64,000 nucleotides of DNA from Pseudosulfitobacter pseudonitzschiae. GTDB lineage: Bacteria > Pseudomonadota > Alphaproteobacteria > Rhodobacterales > Rhodobacteraceae. The stretch is taken from contig NZ_CP022420.1 of assembly GCF_002222635.1 (NCBI RefSeq), positions 62,001 through 126,000 of the forward strand, given 5' to 3'. Under the pieces are notes generated by a model, which was not told the DNA's origin, ran no database searches, and saw only the letters and a program-made list of their open reading frames with translations. Shown here piece by piece: positions 15,755 through 23,924 of this stretch. Numbering within the stretch: the first letter of the stretch is position 1; each line of letters starts with the position of its first letter. Position numbers and translations under genes: made by a program.

Positions 15755-16956
15755 CCAGCCGGTATACCGCGATAGGCGCAACGGCCCGCAACCCATGTCC
15801 CCTGAATGGCTGGGACAGAGCCGTCGGGCCAATCCACCAGAACAAGGTCTGCGCGCTTACCAACAGTGATGTCGCCCCGGTCGGGCAAACCCATTGCGCG
15901 TGCGGGGCCAGATGAGACGAGCGACCAAAGCGCAAGGCGATCCGCGCGGCGCTCTGCGTCAAGCTTGGCAATTGCGGCCAGCATGGCGGGGTAGAAATAA
16001 TCCGAAGCTAGCGCATCGCACAGACCGGCCTCCACCATGTCACCCGCACCAAGCGAGCCTATATGGCTCCCTCCACGGGCGGCATTCGGCGCGCCAAAGA
16101 CTATCGGATCACCACCTTTGCGGGCCGCTTCTGCTGCCTCCATCACCATCGGAAATTCCGCCACTCCTGCGCCAAGCTCGCGGAAATAGGCGCGGGTTTC
16201 CGCCCGTGTATCATCGTGGCTTAGCATGGGCGCTCCTGCTGTACGGGCCATCTGTGCAACCGATGCGATCGCGTCGGGCACCTCGCTGCGCCGATCCCAG
16301 ACGTGGCCCAGGAGCGCGATATAGTCTTCCTCGCTCAGCCCTGCGCGATGGGCTTTGGAAGCGGTGCGCTTTTTCATTCGCGCGTCGTCTAAAGAGGCGA
16401 TTGAAAAATCCGGGGACAGCTCAAAAGCGCGGTCCTGAATTGGGACGTCATAGGCCCTCATGGTCATGGACGTGTGGTCATTGAATGCCACGGAAGGCAA
16501 TAGTGGCCCCGCAAGCGCCCATTCGATCACGTCCAAAGCCTCGAACGCGAAGGTTTCCCACCGAAGCTGCACCCGGTTTTCCACGGTCAGCCGCGCGGCC
16601 AGATCGCGCATGGCTTGCATGAGTTCGCGGCCGCGTGCCACATCGCGCAACCCCGGCTCCCATCCCAGCGTTATGGCGTGATAAGCGGTGGCAATCCCGT
16701 TGGTTGCAAGTTGACGGTCAGTGTCGATGAGCGCCGTTTCGGTTGGGAAGAAAACCCCTGGACGGGGCATCAGCTGGCGTTCGAACGCATCGCCATGTAC
16801 GTCGATCAGGGCAGGGGCCAATATCAATCCACGTGCGTCGATCACCTCGCCTTGCGCGCGGCCACCTAATTCGACGATCTTGCCATTGCTAATGGCAACA
16901 GTCGTCTCAGTGATCTCGCCGGGCAGGTAGACTTGTGCGCCTTCAAAGGTAATCAT
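15751..16956 (-). CDS. phnM: PhnM-family amidohydrolase
   Basis: 401 residues. It aligns by eye with PhnM (alpha-D-ribose 1-methylphosphonate 5-triphosphate diphosphatase). Matching motifs are LILAPALIDVHGDAFERQLMPRPGVFFP (metal His/Asp), SVAFNDHTS, MLSHDDTRAE, VAEFPMVMEAAEAARKGG, GAPNAARGGSHIG, ASDYFYPAML, and the C-terminal GDITVGKRADLVLVDW. In the C-P lyase pathway PhnM removes pyrophosphate from the ribosyl triphosphate intermediate. No PhnGHIJKL is in the window, so this copy may act on a related substrate in a different route. It begins immediately after the methyltransferase stop. Confidence 0.85.
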   Translation of the reverse strand: MITFEGAQVYLPGEITETTVAISNGKIVELGGRAQGEVIDARGLILAPALIDVHGDAFERQLMPRPGVFFPTETALIDTDRQLATNGIATAYHAITLGWEPGLRDVARGRELMQAMRDLAARLTVENRVQLRWETFAFEALDVIEWALAGPLLPSVAFNDHTSMTMRAYDVPIQDRAFELSPDFSIASLDDARMKKRTASKAHRAGLSEEDYIALLGHVWDRRSEVPDAIASVAQMARTAGAPMLSHDDTRAETRAYFRELGAGVAEFPMVMEAAEAARKGGDPIVFGAPNAARGGSHIGSLGAGDMVEAGLCDALASDYFYPAMLAAIAKLDAERRADRLALWSLVSSGPARAMGLPDRGDITVGKRADLVLVDWPDGSVPAIQGTWVAGRCAYRGIPAG

Positions 16957-17601
16957 TCAAAGTCTTTCCATTGTCAGATGCCAGTGGAAAGACCCCGGCT
17001 TTTCGTGTTCACGGTCGTCAAGCTTCAGGCATTCAAAGCCCGAAAACAGGGCCAACAGATCTGCCGCCGCGCAAAAGTAATGCGGGTGCATTTTGTCCGT
17101 ACCGGGCGCATCAAAAACCCATGCGTTGCGGCTGATTTCACGACCTGCGTATTTTGCCTGCTCATGCGGCAGGCGACGTTTGGACAACATAGTCCCCATA
17201 AAACTGCCGCCGGGCTTCAGCACGCGACGAATTTCGGCAATTGTGCGCAGCAGGATATCTTCGTCGCCATGGTAGATCACGTTCCAGCTGAGCACGTGGT
17301 CAAAGGCGTGATCCTTGAACGGCAGCGCATCCATGCGGGCCAGAACTGTTTCTACGCCACCGGCCTTTTCAATCTCTGCCAACCCGTCGGGCGCGGCATC
17401 CAACGCGATCATGTCAAAGCCCTGGGATGCCAGCCAAAGTGCGTGACGCCCCACGCCCGCCCCCAGATCAAGAATGCGTGCGCCTTGTGCCAGACCAGCC
17501 GCCCATTCTTGCACGTCCTTCTCTGGCGTCAGCCACTTGCTATCTTCTTCGATGGATTTCCATTGGTCATTCCAATGCTGGTCAGCTGTATCCGATTTCA
17601 C
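16957..17601 (-). CDS. Class I SAM-dependent methyltransferase
   Basis: 214 residues. Rossmann-fold methyltransferase with motif I ILDLGAGVGRHALWLAS, an acidic end to strand 2 (MIALDAAPDG), motif IV-like VLSWNVIYHGDED and LRRVLKPGGSFMGTML. These are the features of TehB/UbiE-type small-molecule methyltransferases. It is translationally coupled to the upstream permease (4-bp overlap) and directly followed by phnM. A role modifying an imported phosphorus or other oxyanion compound is inferred from position only. Confidence 0.8.
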   Translation of the reverse strand: MKSDTADQHWNDQWKSIEEDSKWLTPEKDVQEWAAGLAQGARILDLGAGVGRHALWLASQGFDMIALDAAPDGLAEIEKAGGVETVLARMDALPFKDHAFDHVLSWNVIYHGDEDILLRTIAEIRRVLKPGGSFMGTMLSKRRLPHEQAKYAGREISRNAWVFDAPGTDKMHPHYFCAAADLLALFSGFECLKLDDREHEKPGSFHWHLTMERL

Positions 17602-18416
17602 CGTTGTTCTCCAATAATTTTAGTGCGGGCCCAGCCGCTGACGAGCTCGATCCCGATCACAACAACTGCGATCATCAAGATCACGGTCATCGCTGTGGGG
17701 TAATCGAAAAGGTCAAAACCAACTTTAAGCTCGATCCCAATCCCACCCGCACCGACAAGGCCAAGGATAGTCGACGACCGGACGGCTTTCTCCAAGGCAA
17801 AGAGAGAGGTGGAAATAAAAGCGGGCAGGCTGCCGGGAATCGTGGCACAGGCCACAACATCGAGTTTTCGCGCGCCAGTGGCTGTTAGGCTCTCGGCGGG
17901 GCCTTTGTCGGTTGCTTCCATGTCGTCGGCGAAAAAGCGTCCGCAAAAGCCGATTGTGTCGATCACGATGGCCAGCATGCCGGCAAAGGGACCAAGGCCC
18001 ACGGCCACAACGAAAACCAGTGCCCAGGCGATGTCCGGCACAGCACGGATGAAACTCAGCCCGGTGCGCACAATTTGGTTCACCCATGGGCCGGCGATCA
18101 GCCCCTTTGCCGCCAAGAGGGCGACAGGAACAGATATGATTACCCCGATCACAGCACCGGCAACAGCGATTTGCAGTGTCTCGACCATTTTCCAGCCCAG
18201 CCGCGTGAGGACTTGTGGGTCAAGGTTCGGCGGGAAGGCCCGCGCGGCGAAATCGGCAAAGCGGGGTGGGGAGCTGGCTACTTTTTCAAGCGAGAAGCCG
18301 GCACCGGCGAGGCACCAGAAGATAATAACAAGTCCAAGCGCATAGCCCAAAAAACTGATGGCAGAGGGCCGCTCAAACCGCGCCAGTTCAAATCGCGAGG
18401 GGGTGGTATCAGTCAT
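17598..18416 (-). CDS. phnE: PhnE-like ABC transporter permease
   Basis: 272 residues, about six membrane helices. It contains the EAA-like loop of PhnE permeases (ESLTATGARKLDVVACATIPGSLPAF) and the C-terminal GLVGAGGIGIELKVGFDLFDYPTAM. It overlaps the ATPase gene by 8 bp and the methyltransferase by 4 bp. It forms the channel for the second phosphonate/phosphite-type importer of the window. It is clearly distinct from ptxC, so the two systems probably prefer different ligands. Confidence 0.88.
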   Translation of the reverse strand: MTDTTPSRFELARFERPSAISFLGYALGLVIIFWCLAGAGFSLEKVASSPPRFADFAARAFPPNLDPQVLTRLGWKMVETLQIAVAGAVIGVIISVPVALLAAKGLIAGPWVNQIVRTGLSFIRAVPDIAWALVFVVAVGLGPFAGMLAIVIDTIGFCGRFFADDMEATDKGPAESLTATGARKLDVVACATIPGSLPAFISTSLFALEKAVRSSTILGLVGAGGIGIELKVGFDLFDYPTAMTVILMIAVVVIGIELVSGWARTKIIGEQR

Positions 18417-19227
18417 AAAGACCTCTCAGATCGGCGGAACTCAGCGAGGCTGCTGTCGCATCAAGCTGAATGCGCCCCTGCGCAAGGCCAAGCACGCGGT
18501 CGCCGTATTTCAATGCATGTTCAACGTTGTGCGAGGTAAAGACGACCGTCACATTCTCGTCGCGGACAAGCCGGAAGAACAGCTCCATCACGTCTTCGCC
18601 TGCACTTGGATCAAGTGACGCGCAAGGTTCATCCGCAAAGAGAACCTTGGGCGCGCCGACGATGGCGCGGGCAATGGCCACGCGTTGCGACTGCCCGCCC
18701 GATAGCCGATCCGCGCGCCGGTGCGCGAAATCAGCAAGGCCCACGCGTTCCAACGCCTGCATGGCAGTTTCCCGAGAAGACTGGGGGGCTAGCGGATGGC
18801 TCCAATGGCGTATGCCGGGATGCTTGCCTAGAAGACCGTGCAAGACATTTGAAAGCACAGACAGTCGGGGCACCAGATTGTGCTTCTGAGAGACCAACCC
18901 GACCTGCGCGCGAATGTTGCGCATCTGGCGCCTGGTTGCTTCATCTGTCTGCTGTCCCAGCAAATGCACGCTGCCACCTGAGGTTGGGATTAACCCCATC
19001 AGGCAGCGCAGCAGGGTCGATTTCCCAGTGCCGTTGGCACCAACAAGTGCTGTCGCCTCTCCGCGGGCGAGGCGGAAACTCACGTCGGAAAAGATCGGCG
19101 TCGCCCCAAAGGTTTTGGAAACGGCGCGGGCTTCAATTTCAACGGGCGAAACCGGGGCGAAGGCCGCCCCGGTTTGCTCAGTCAGCACATCCGGGGCCAC
19201 CGGACGTCTCAGTAGAAGATCAGTCAC
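18409..19227 (-). CDS. phnC: PhnC-like ABC transporter ATP-binding protein
   Basis: 272 residues from GTG 19227, which overlaps the stop of the binding-protein gene by 8 bp. The frame is open upstream, but those residues are antisense shadow of phnD. Walker A is VGANGTGKST, signature LSGGQSQR, Walker B VLFADEP, and the switch region has FTSHNVEHALKYGDRV. Walker A carries Asn-Gly-Thr-Gly rather than the common Ser-Gly-x-Gly. It energises import with the neighbouring phnD and phnE. Confidence 0.88.
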   Translation of the reverse strand: MTDLLLRRPVAPDVLTEQTGAAFAPVSPVEIEARAVSKTFGATPIFSDVSFRLARGEATALVGANGTGKSTLLRCLMGLIPTSGGSVHLLGQQTDEATRRQMRNIRAQVGLVSQKHNLVPRLSVLSNVLHGLLGKHPGIRHWSHPLAPQSSRETAMQALERVGLADFAHRRADRLSGGQSQRVAIARAIVGAPKVLFADEPCASLDPSAGEDVMELFFRLVRDENVTVVFTSHNVEHALKYGDRVLGLAQGRIQLDATAASLSSADLRGLYD

Positions 19228-20089
19228 CGATGAAATCGTCGAACTGAGGGTATCCCGCATTCGAATACATCGAGCGGACGTAGTCATATGCGCTGTCTTC
19301 AATCGCAACGAGGTCCATGCCGACATATTTGTCGTTTTCTTCGTGGGCCGTGATGCCTGCGATGACCTGCGCCTTGTTCCCAAGGACCGCGTCTCGCAGT
19401 GCTTCGGCAGCCTTGGTTGGCACATGTGCACCCACCATGATCATGTCATTGGGCAGGTCGCCCGAGCGCGCAATCATCTTGTAAAAACCGTAAGGCAGCT
19501 CCGTTTGGCCATTGCGGACGCCGATGAAAGTGCCTGCATTCATGCCAAGCGCGTCGATATCGCCGTTGTTCAACGCCTCAAAGGCGATGTTGCGCGAGGT
19601 GTGGATTTTCTCAATGTCATTAACCGGATCGACGCCGTAGTCTGCGAGTACCTGCATCGGGCAAAGCATGTTTGAAGTCGAACCGATATCGCCAAATGCG
19701 ACTGATTTGCCTACCAGATCAGCAGGTACGTTGATGCCGCTGTCAGCACGCACGATAATGGCACAGTGATAATCGGGGCGACCGAGGCCGATCAGCGGCG
19801 TGGCATTGGTCAGCTTGTTGAAAACCACATATTCTGCAGGTCCAGAGACTACAAAATCCACGGTCTCACCGCGCAGCGCCTCGGCTGCAGCCGTGCGCGA
19901 GTTTACGGCAAAGAATTCGAATGTGTCGCCGGTGGCCACTTCAAGCGCCTCCTTGAAGGGACCCCATTCCAGTTGCAGGCGTTCCATGCCTTCGACATCT
20001 GTGACGGCAAGTTTCCAGATTTCTGCTGTCGCTGCAAAGGCAGACACAGCAGCAAGGCTTACACCCAGCAAAAGAGATTTCAGTTTCAT
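19220..20089 (-). CDS. phnD: PhnD-like periplasmic binding protein
   Basis: 289 residues. Signal peptide MKLKSLLLGVSLAAVSAFAATA; then EIWKLAVTDVEGMERLQLEWGPFKEALE; ligand motifs VDFVVSGPAEYVVFNKL and VAFGDIGSTSNMLCPMQVLADYG, which provide the Ser/Thr oxyanion-binding loop of the PhnD/PtxB family. It differs strongly from ptxB (291 residues, different pocket sequence). It is the first gene of the seven-gene leftward operon. Its GAGGG ribosome-binding site lies within the target duplication of the IS903-group element inserted at 20103. Confidence 0.87.
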   Translation of the reverse strand: MKLKSLLLGVSLAAVSAFAATAEIWKLAVTDVEGMERLQLEWGPFKEALEVATGDTFEFFAVNSRTAAAEALRGETVDFVVSGPAEYVVFNKLTNATPLIGLGRPDYHCAIIVRADSGINVPADLVGKSVAFGDIGSTSNMLCPMQVLADYGVDPVNDIEKIHTSRNIAFEALNNGDIDALGMNAGTFIGVRNGQTELPYGFYKMIARSGDLPNDMIMVGAHVPTKAAEALRDAVLGNKAQVIAGITAHEENDKYVGMDLVAIEDSAYDYVRSMYSNAGYPQFDDFIGD

Positions 20090-20102
20090 AGCACCCTCTA
20101 GG

Positions 20103-21153
20103 GGCTCTGTTGCACAAATCGGCTGAGGGTCGAGGTTCCCCTTCCCCCGGACAGACTCATCCCACGGCTTCAGTGACGGGTATGCCGAGTGCGGTGAAGC
20201 CGTTCAGGACGACCACACGGATCTGAAACTCGGCAACCTGACGGTCGAAGTCCCTGGCAGTCAGGCGTTGGCCCAGCAGCTTCACACAATGCATCTTCGT
20301 TTCGACGCGGCTCCGGCGGTGATAGCCGCTCCATCGTCGCCAGATGTTTCGCCCGAAGCGACGTGACGCGCGCAGGGCTTCGTTGCGCGCGATTGCTCCG
20401 GGAGTGTCGGGCTTCCATGGCCTGGCATTTTTGCGTGGCGGTATGACTGCGGCGGCACCTCGGGCGGCGATGGCATCGTGGCACTTGCGGGTGTCAAAGG
20501 CACCATCAGCGGTGACGCTTGCAACCTCGTGATCTGGCGGGATCTGGTCCAGAAGCTCTGGCAGCATGGGCGCGTCACCGACATCACTGGTGGTGAACTC
20601 GGCCGCGCGTATTTCCAGCGTTTGCTCGTCAATTCCGATGTGGATCTTGCGCCAGACCCGGCGCTTGGTGCCACCATGCTTGCGGGCGTTCCACTCCCCT
20701 TCGCCCTCGACCTTGATGCCGGTGCTGTCGATCAGCAGGTGCAACGGGCCGCCGGATCCACGGTAGGGAATATTGATCTTCAGGGACTTCTGGCGCCGCG
20801 ACAGCGTGCTGAAGTTGGGCACGGTCCAGTCCAGGCCGGTCAGGCGCAGCAGGCTCTCAACGAAGCCCGTCGTCTGCCTGAGCGCCATGCCAAACAGCAC
20901 CTTCATCGTCAGGCAGGTCTGTATGGCTGCGTCACTATAGTCAGGCTGTCGGCCACGTTTGCCTGTTGGCCTGGCCTCCCAGGTCATCTCGGGATCGAAC
21001 CAGATCGTCAGCGAGCCACGACGCTTCAGAGCTTCGTTATAGGCGGGCCAATTCCTGGTCTTGTAGGCGGGGGGGCTGGGTCGGCTCATGCGCCCCCAGC
21101 TACCACGCTGGATTCACAAGATGAATCCCTCACGCGATTTGTGCAACAGAGCC
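20103..21153 (-). mobile_element. IS903-group (IS5 family) element with intact 9-bp target duplication
   Basis: A 1051-bp element bounded by inverted repeats starting GGCTCTGTTGCACAAATCG (20103) with the perfect inverse ending at 21153. It is flanked by identical 9-bp duplications CCCTCTAGG at 20094-20102 and 21154-21162. The duplication contains the Shine-Dalgarno of phnD (read leftward, CCTAGAGGG). The insertion therefore separates the phnD operon from its upstream promoter but keeps the ribosome-binding site. The perfect duplication argues for a recent event. Confidence 0.93.
20157..21089 (-). CDS. IS5-family (IS903 group) transposase
   Basis: 310 residues. DDE transposase with TRNWPAYNEALKRRGSLTIWFD, VPNFSTLSRR, LLIDSTGIKVEGEGEWNARKHG (first Asp), ASVTADGAFDTRKCHDAIAARG (second Asp) and the C-terminal YHRRSRVETKMHCVKLLG carrying the catalytic Glu in the Y-R-E arrangement. 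It appears intact and sits within perfect terminal repeats, so it should be active. Confidence 0.92.
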   Translation of the reverse strand: MSRPSPPAYKTRNWPAYNEALKRRGSLTIWFDPEMTWEARPTGKRGRQPDYSDAAIQTCLTMKVLFGMALRQTTGFVESLLRLTGLDWTVPNFSTLSRRQKSLKINIPYRGSGGPLHLLIDSTGIKVEGEGEWNARKHGGTKRRVWRKIHIGIDEQTLEIRAAEFTTSDVGDAPMLPELLDQIPPDHEVASVTADGAFDTRKCHDAIAARGAAAVIPPRKNARPWKPDTPGAIARNEALRASRRFGRNIWRRWSGYHRRSRVETKMHCVKLLGQRLTARDFDRQVAEFQIRVVVLNGFTALGIPVTEAVG

Positions 21154-21162
21154 CCCTCTAGG

Positions 21163-21290
21163 TTTATTCATTCGGATGAATAGTGGGACTGCGTATCAAT
21201 GGCGCTACAGTTTCATGAAACCTTTGTGACGTATGCGGCCGAGACGGCGCGGATGGGAAGTACTAAGTTTATTTACCATAAACTTCATTA
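21163..21290 (-). promoter_or_regulatory. Displaced promoter/operator region of the phnD operon
   Basis: This segment lay directly upstream of phnD before the IS insertion. It holds a 7-bp palindrome TATTCAT-tcgg-ATGAATA at 21165-21182. A second palindrome AAGTTTA/TAAACTT is at 21265-21285. Read leftward, CGTCACA-AAGG-TTTCATG near 21212-21229 has the 7-4-7 spacing of a Pho box but only partial consensus. Any of these may be operators; none is proven. Confidence 0.4.
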
Positions 21291-21339
21291 CCAGAATTCT
21301 AGCCCGTTTTTGGGCACATTCAGTTGCGGGTTGGAAACT

Positions 21340-22497
21340 TTACCTCACCCTATTGCGCCGTTTTTGCAGAGCCGTAACGCTTGCATCAAAGTCCAGCCTT
21401 CCTGCCTTGGCTCGACGGATCAGTTCGCGCATCAAACCGCCCGGATTGCGCACTGGATATCTCGGGTGATCTCGTTGCGCATCAACCAATAGGAGGCAGA
21501 AAGCCAACCCGTGGTCGCCCAAGGTGCTCTGGCCCTCGTACCAAACTGAAGCATGGATATCGAGCATCGGCAGCAACGCCCAGGCCGCCTCGATGATGTC
21601 GCGCTCTTTGAGAGGTCGGTTCTGATCTCGGCTCGCGTCAAGCATCATGCGTAGGCCGTCGCCGGCAATGCGATATAGATTCTCTGGCGTCAGAGCGGGT
21701 GGCGCGGGGCAGGGAATTGATGATGGCGATTCAGTCTGTGCGATTTCCGCGTGTCTTCCATAGTTATCCACAGCGGGCGGCGTCTTTACAGTTTGAGTTT
21801 CTTCTCTGGTGTTTTGTGTAAAGGGCCGGAAGTTTTCCGCTGGTTGGTCGGAAGAAAGCCCATGTTTTTCAAGCCAGTCATCAAGGTTGTTGCACAGATC
21901 GGAACTGGCCTTCAAATGGGCGTTGAGCCGCTCCAGACCGAGACGGCTTAAAGCATCGCTGCGTGGCCATTTATCGAAACTGGCGAGAATCTTGACGATC
22001 TCAGGATCTTTGATAGCCGAGAAGGGCAGGGCGGCGATGCACCGTTTCATGTGACGCAAACGAAGGGACCGAAGATCCTTCAAAGCGCGCAAATGCCTCC
22101 GTTCCGCACGGAGCCGATCGCGAAGGGCTATGAACTCTTCCAGTCGCGCGATCAGCGGAGTCAGTATCAAGCCTAGGCCAGCGCGACCATAGCGGGCCCC
22201 ATTCGCCGCGACACGTTTCACGATCAGCCCAAGCTTGGCCAGCGCGGCCTCATCCGTTCGCAACTGGCGTGACGTCTTGCCAAGTTCGACCGCTGCGAGG
22301 TCTTGCGCGCCAAAAAACACCGGTTCACGCTGGGGTGAGGTCCAGTCGGATGCGCGGGTGCGCCCGATGATGTAGTTCAGAACTGCGAGGCGTGCCGGGC
22401 GCAAGCCTATATGCGGGGCAATCTCTGAAATTAGCGCCATTACAGCACCTTTGGTCCAGCCTTCCGGCAGGATGGGATAGGTTTGGAGCTCGTTCAT
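21340..22497 (-). CDS. repC: Plasmid replication initiator RepC
   Basis: 385 residues. The N-terminal domain is RepC-like (ISEIAPHIGLRPARLAVLNYIIGRTRASDW, then VFFGAQDLAAVELGKTSRQLRTDEAALAKLGLI, a winged-HTH, then YGRAGLGLILTPLIARLEEF). A linker and a C-terminal helical domain (ERDIIEAAWALLPML, NPGGLMRELIRRAKAGRLD) follow. RepC proteins of repABC-type and solo-RepC plasmids bind the origin located within their own gene. No repA or repB is seen next to it, so it is either a solo RepC or its partners lie outside the window. A hairpin resembling a countertranscript terminator lies just upstream. Confidence 0.88.
   Translation of the reverse strand: MNELQTYPILPEGWTKGAVMALISEIAPHIGLRPARLAVLNYIIGRTRASDWTSPQREPVFFGAQDLAAVELGKTSRQLRTDEAALAKLGLIVKRVAANGARYGRAGLGLILTPLIARLEEFIALRDRLRAERRHLRALKDLRSLRLRHMKRCIAALPFSAIKDPEIVKILASFDKWPRSDALSRLGLERLNAHLKASSDLCNNLDDWLEKHGLSSDQPAENFRPFTQNTREETQTVKTPPAVDNYGRHAEIAQTESPSSIPCPAPPALTPENLYRIAGDGLRMMLDASRDQNRPLKERDIIEAAWALLPMLDIHASVWYEGQSTLGDHGLAFCLLLVDAQRDHPRYPVRNPGGLMRELIRRAKAGRLDFDASVTALQKRRNRVR
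21730..21850. other. oriV: Putative replication origin inside repC
   Basis: This stretch in the middle of repC, the linker between its two domains, is lower in GC than its surroundings. It contains a perfect DnaA box TTATCCACA at 21764-21772. RepABC-family origins are known to lie in an AT-rich part within repC. The exact limits are a guess. Confidence 0.55.
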
Positions 22498-22499
22498 TG

Positions 22500-22567
22500 T
22501 CTAGTCCTTGTGAATTGGGACAAGGCTGCAACAGGGCATCCGTGTCCCATCTCGGGACACGTTTTTT
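22500..22567 (+). ncRNA. Candidate antisense countertranscript RNA controlling repC
   Basis: Read rightward, opposite to repC, a perfect hairpin CGTGTCCC-ATCTC-GGGACACG (22541-22561) is followed by six T (22562-22567): a textbook intrinsic terminator. It sits about 45-70 bp upstream of the repC start. That is where repABC plasmids encode a short antisense RNA that represses repC. No clear promoter was found, so the 5' end near 22500 is estimated. Confidence 0.55.
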
Positions 22568-22718
22568 CATTGCCTTGACTGTCGGGACTGCTAAAACGAG
22601 ATCACAGTTTGATTTGACCTGTCGGAACGCCAATTCCGTTGTTCTTTGAGCCCCTCGCTTGGTTGCCGCCTTGCGGGGGTTTCTTCTTTAACTATCGTTA
22701 CCCTGTGATTGATTGAGA

Positions 22719-23372
22719 TCAGTAGTTGACCTGTTCGAAGCCATAGGTGCCTTCATAGTCTTCCCAATCCACGAACACGGCGCGGACCCAGATTGATGGG
22801 CAATTCTGACCGTACCCTTCTGTCCCGCGGAATGCCGGAGGAAGCGCGCTTACGGAGCTGTTCTTCCACCGAAACTGACCGTGTCGGTCATACGTGCCAC
22901 GCCGCACGGAAGCATATCTGTTGCAATCGTCGCGGCCATTATTCTGCTGTGCCGTAACCTGGAAGACGTCGATGGAGCGGATGAAATCAAACGCTCGGTC
23001 GGTCACGTCAATATCGGCACCGCGACCGACAGCTTGGGCGAGCTGGAGCGTTTCTCGCTCTCGGGGCAGGGAGAGTGCTGGACCAGGATTGAACCCCGCC
23101 AACCTGTAAAGGCGCTCAATCGGGTCCGGCGCTTCGAAATTAGCACGCATCGGACAACGCCAGATCTGCAGCGGTGGTTCGACCGGCCAGGGTGTGATCC
23201 GGCGGATGAACTCCGCGCGCGCCCGGGCACATGGGACCGAAGGCGGCCAACCGCCCGCGAGGCACAGGAGGATCGCACAATCGATCTGGTAGCCTTGTGC
23301 GGCGGCAGGTTTGGCAGCAAGCGGTGTAAACCCGATCGCGATGATCGCGGCAGTTGACACAAGCCGCCTCAT
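22719..23372 (-). CDS. Exported protein of unknown function
   Basis: 217 residues with a signal peptide (MRRLVSTAAIIAIGFTPLAAKPAAA). The mature part is Cys-containing (DCAILLCLAGGWPPSVPCARARAEFIRRITPWPVEPPLQIWRC) and ends WEDYEGTYGFEQVNY. I do not recognise a named family. A periplasmic protein placed between repC and the virB operon suggests a conjugation accessory role, but it is transcribed away from virB. Start ATG 23372 follows directly from the signal peptide. Confidence 0.65.
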   Translation of the reverse strand: MRRLVSTAAIIAIGFTPLAAKPAAAQGYQIDCAILLCLAGGWPPSVPCARARAEFIRRITPWPVEPPLQIWRCPMRANFEAPDPIERLYRLAGFNPGPALSLPRERETLQLAQAVGRGADIDVTDRAFDFIRSIDVFQVTAQQNNGRDDCNRYASVRRGTYDRHGQFRWKNSSVSALPPAFRGTEGYGQNCPSIWVRAVFVDWEDYEGTYGFEQVNY

Positions 23373-23457
23373 GACAGATCGCCGCCGCTAACCCGCTGGC
23401 ATATAAGCATACTTATGTTAATTGCGTCATAATTGCTGACATATTTTGCGCGTCGTT

Positions 23458-23727
23458 TCATTGGAACATCTCCTGGTAAGCGTCAAGCACAAGACGAACT
23501 TCGGCCTGCGCGGAAGCTGATGCTGCGGCGAGGCAATTCAGATAGGTTTGTGCCTCATCGAAGTAGGTGTTGAATTCGGCTCTGATGTCGTCGCCGTACT
23601 CGTTCAGGAGCGCAGGCGAGGCCGCCAGCTCCGGCCGCAACGGCAACACGCAGTCCATCGCCAGCGTCTCGGCGTTTGCTGGGATCGTTAGGGCGATGAA
23701 TGTGCTACATGCCAGCAACCGCGACAT
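23458..23727 (-). CDS. Small exported protein of unknown function
   Basis: 89 residues from ATG 23727: signal peptide MSRLLACSTFIALTIPANA, then an acidic helical mature part (ETLAMDCVLPLRPELAAS...FDEAQTYLNCLAAASASA). The frame extends upstream to 23793, but that segment lacks signal-peptide character. No family recognised. It is leftward like the preceding exported gene and may share its promoter, divergent from the virB operon. Confidence 0.55.
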   Translation of the reverse strand: MSRLLACSTFIALTIPANAETLAMDCVLPLRPELAASPALLNEYGDDIRAEFNTYFDEAQTYLNCLAAASASAQAEVRLVLDAYQEMFQ

Positions 23728-23924
23728 CTGGTGGTCTCCCGACAATCTGGGGGCGAATCGTGTGCCGGACCTACCACCGAAAAAATATCGCAATCAATCA
23801 AAAGATATCTATTGACCATCTAAAGTGTTTTCCGCTACGTCGCCGCATATCTTGTGACATGCACTGTTTGAAGCGGTGCAAAAGCAGGTTACTTCCGTAG
23901 GAACTTCTTTCCTTCGGAGGCAAA

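Noticed and set aside
15751-16956. Evidence of a full C-P lyase pathway
   Set aside because: Only a PhnM-type gene and a PhnDCE-type importer are present; no phnF, G, H, I, J, K, L, N or P was found in the window.
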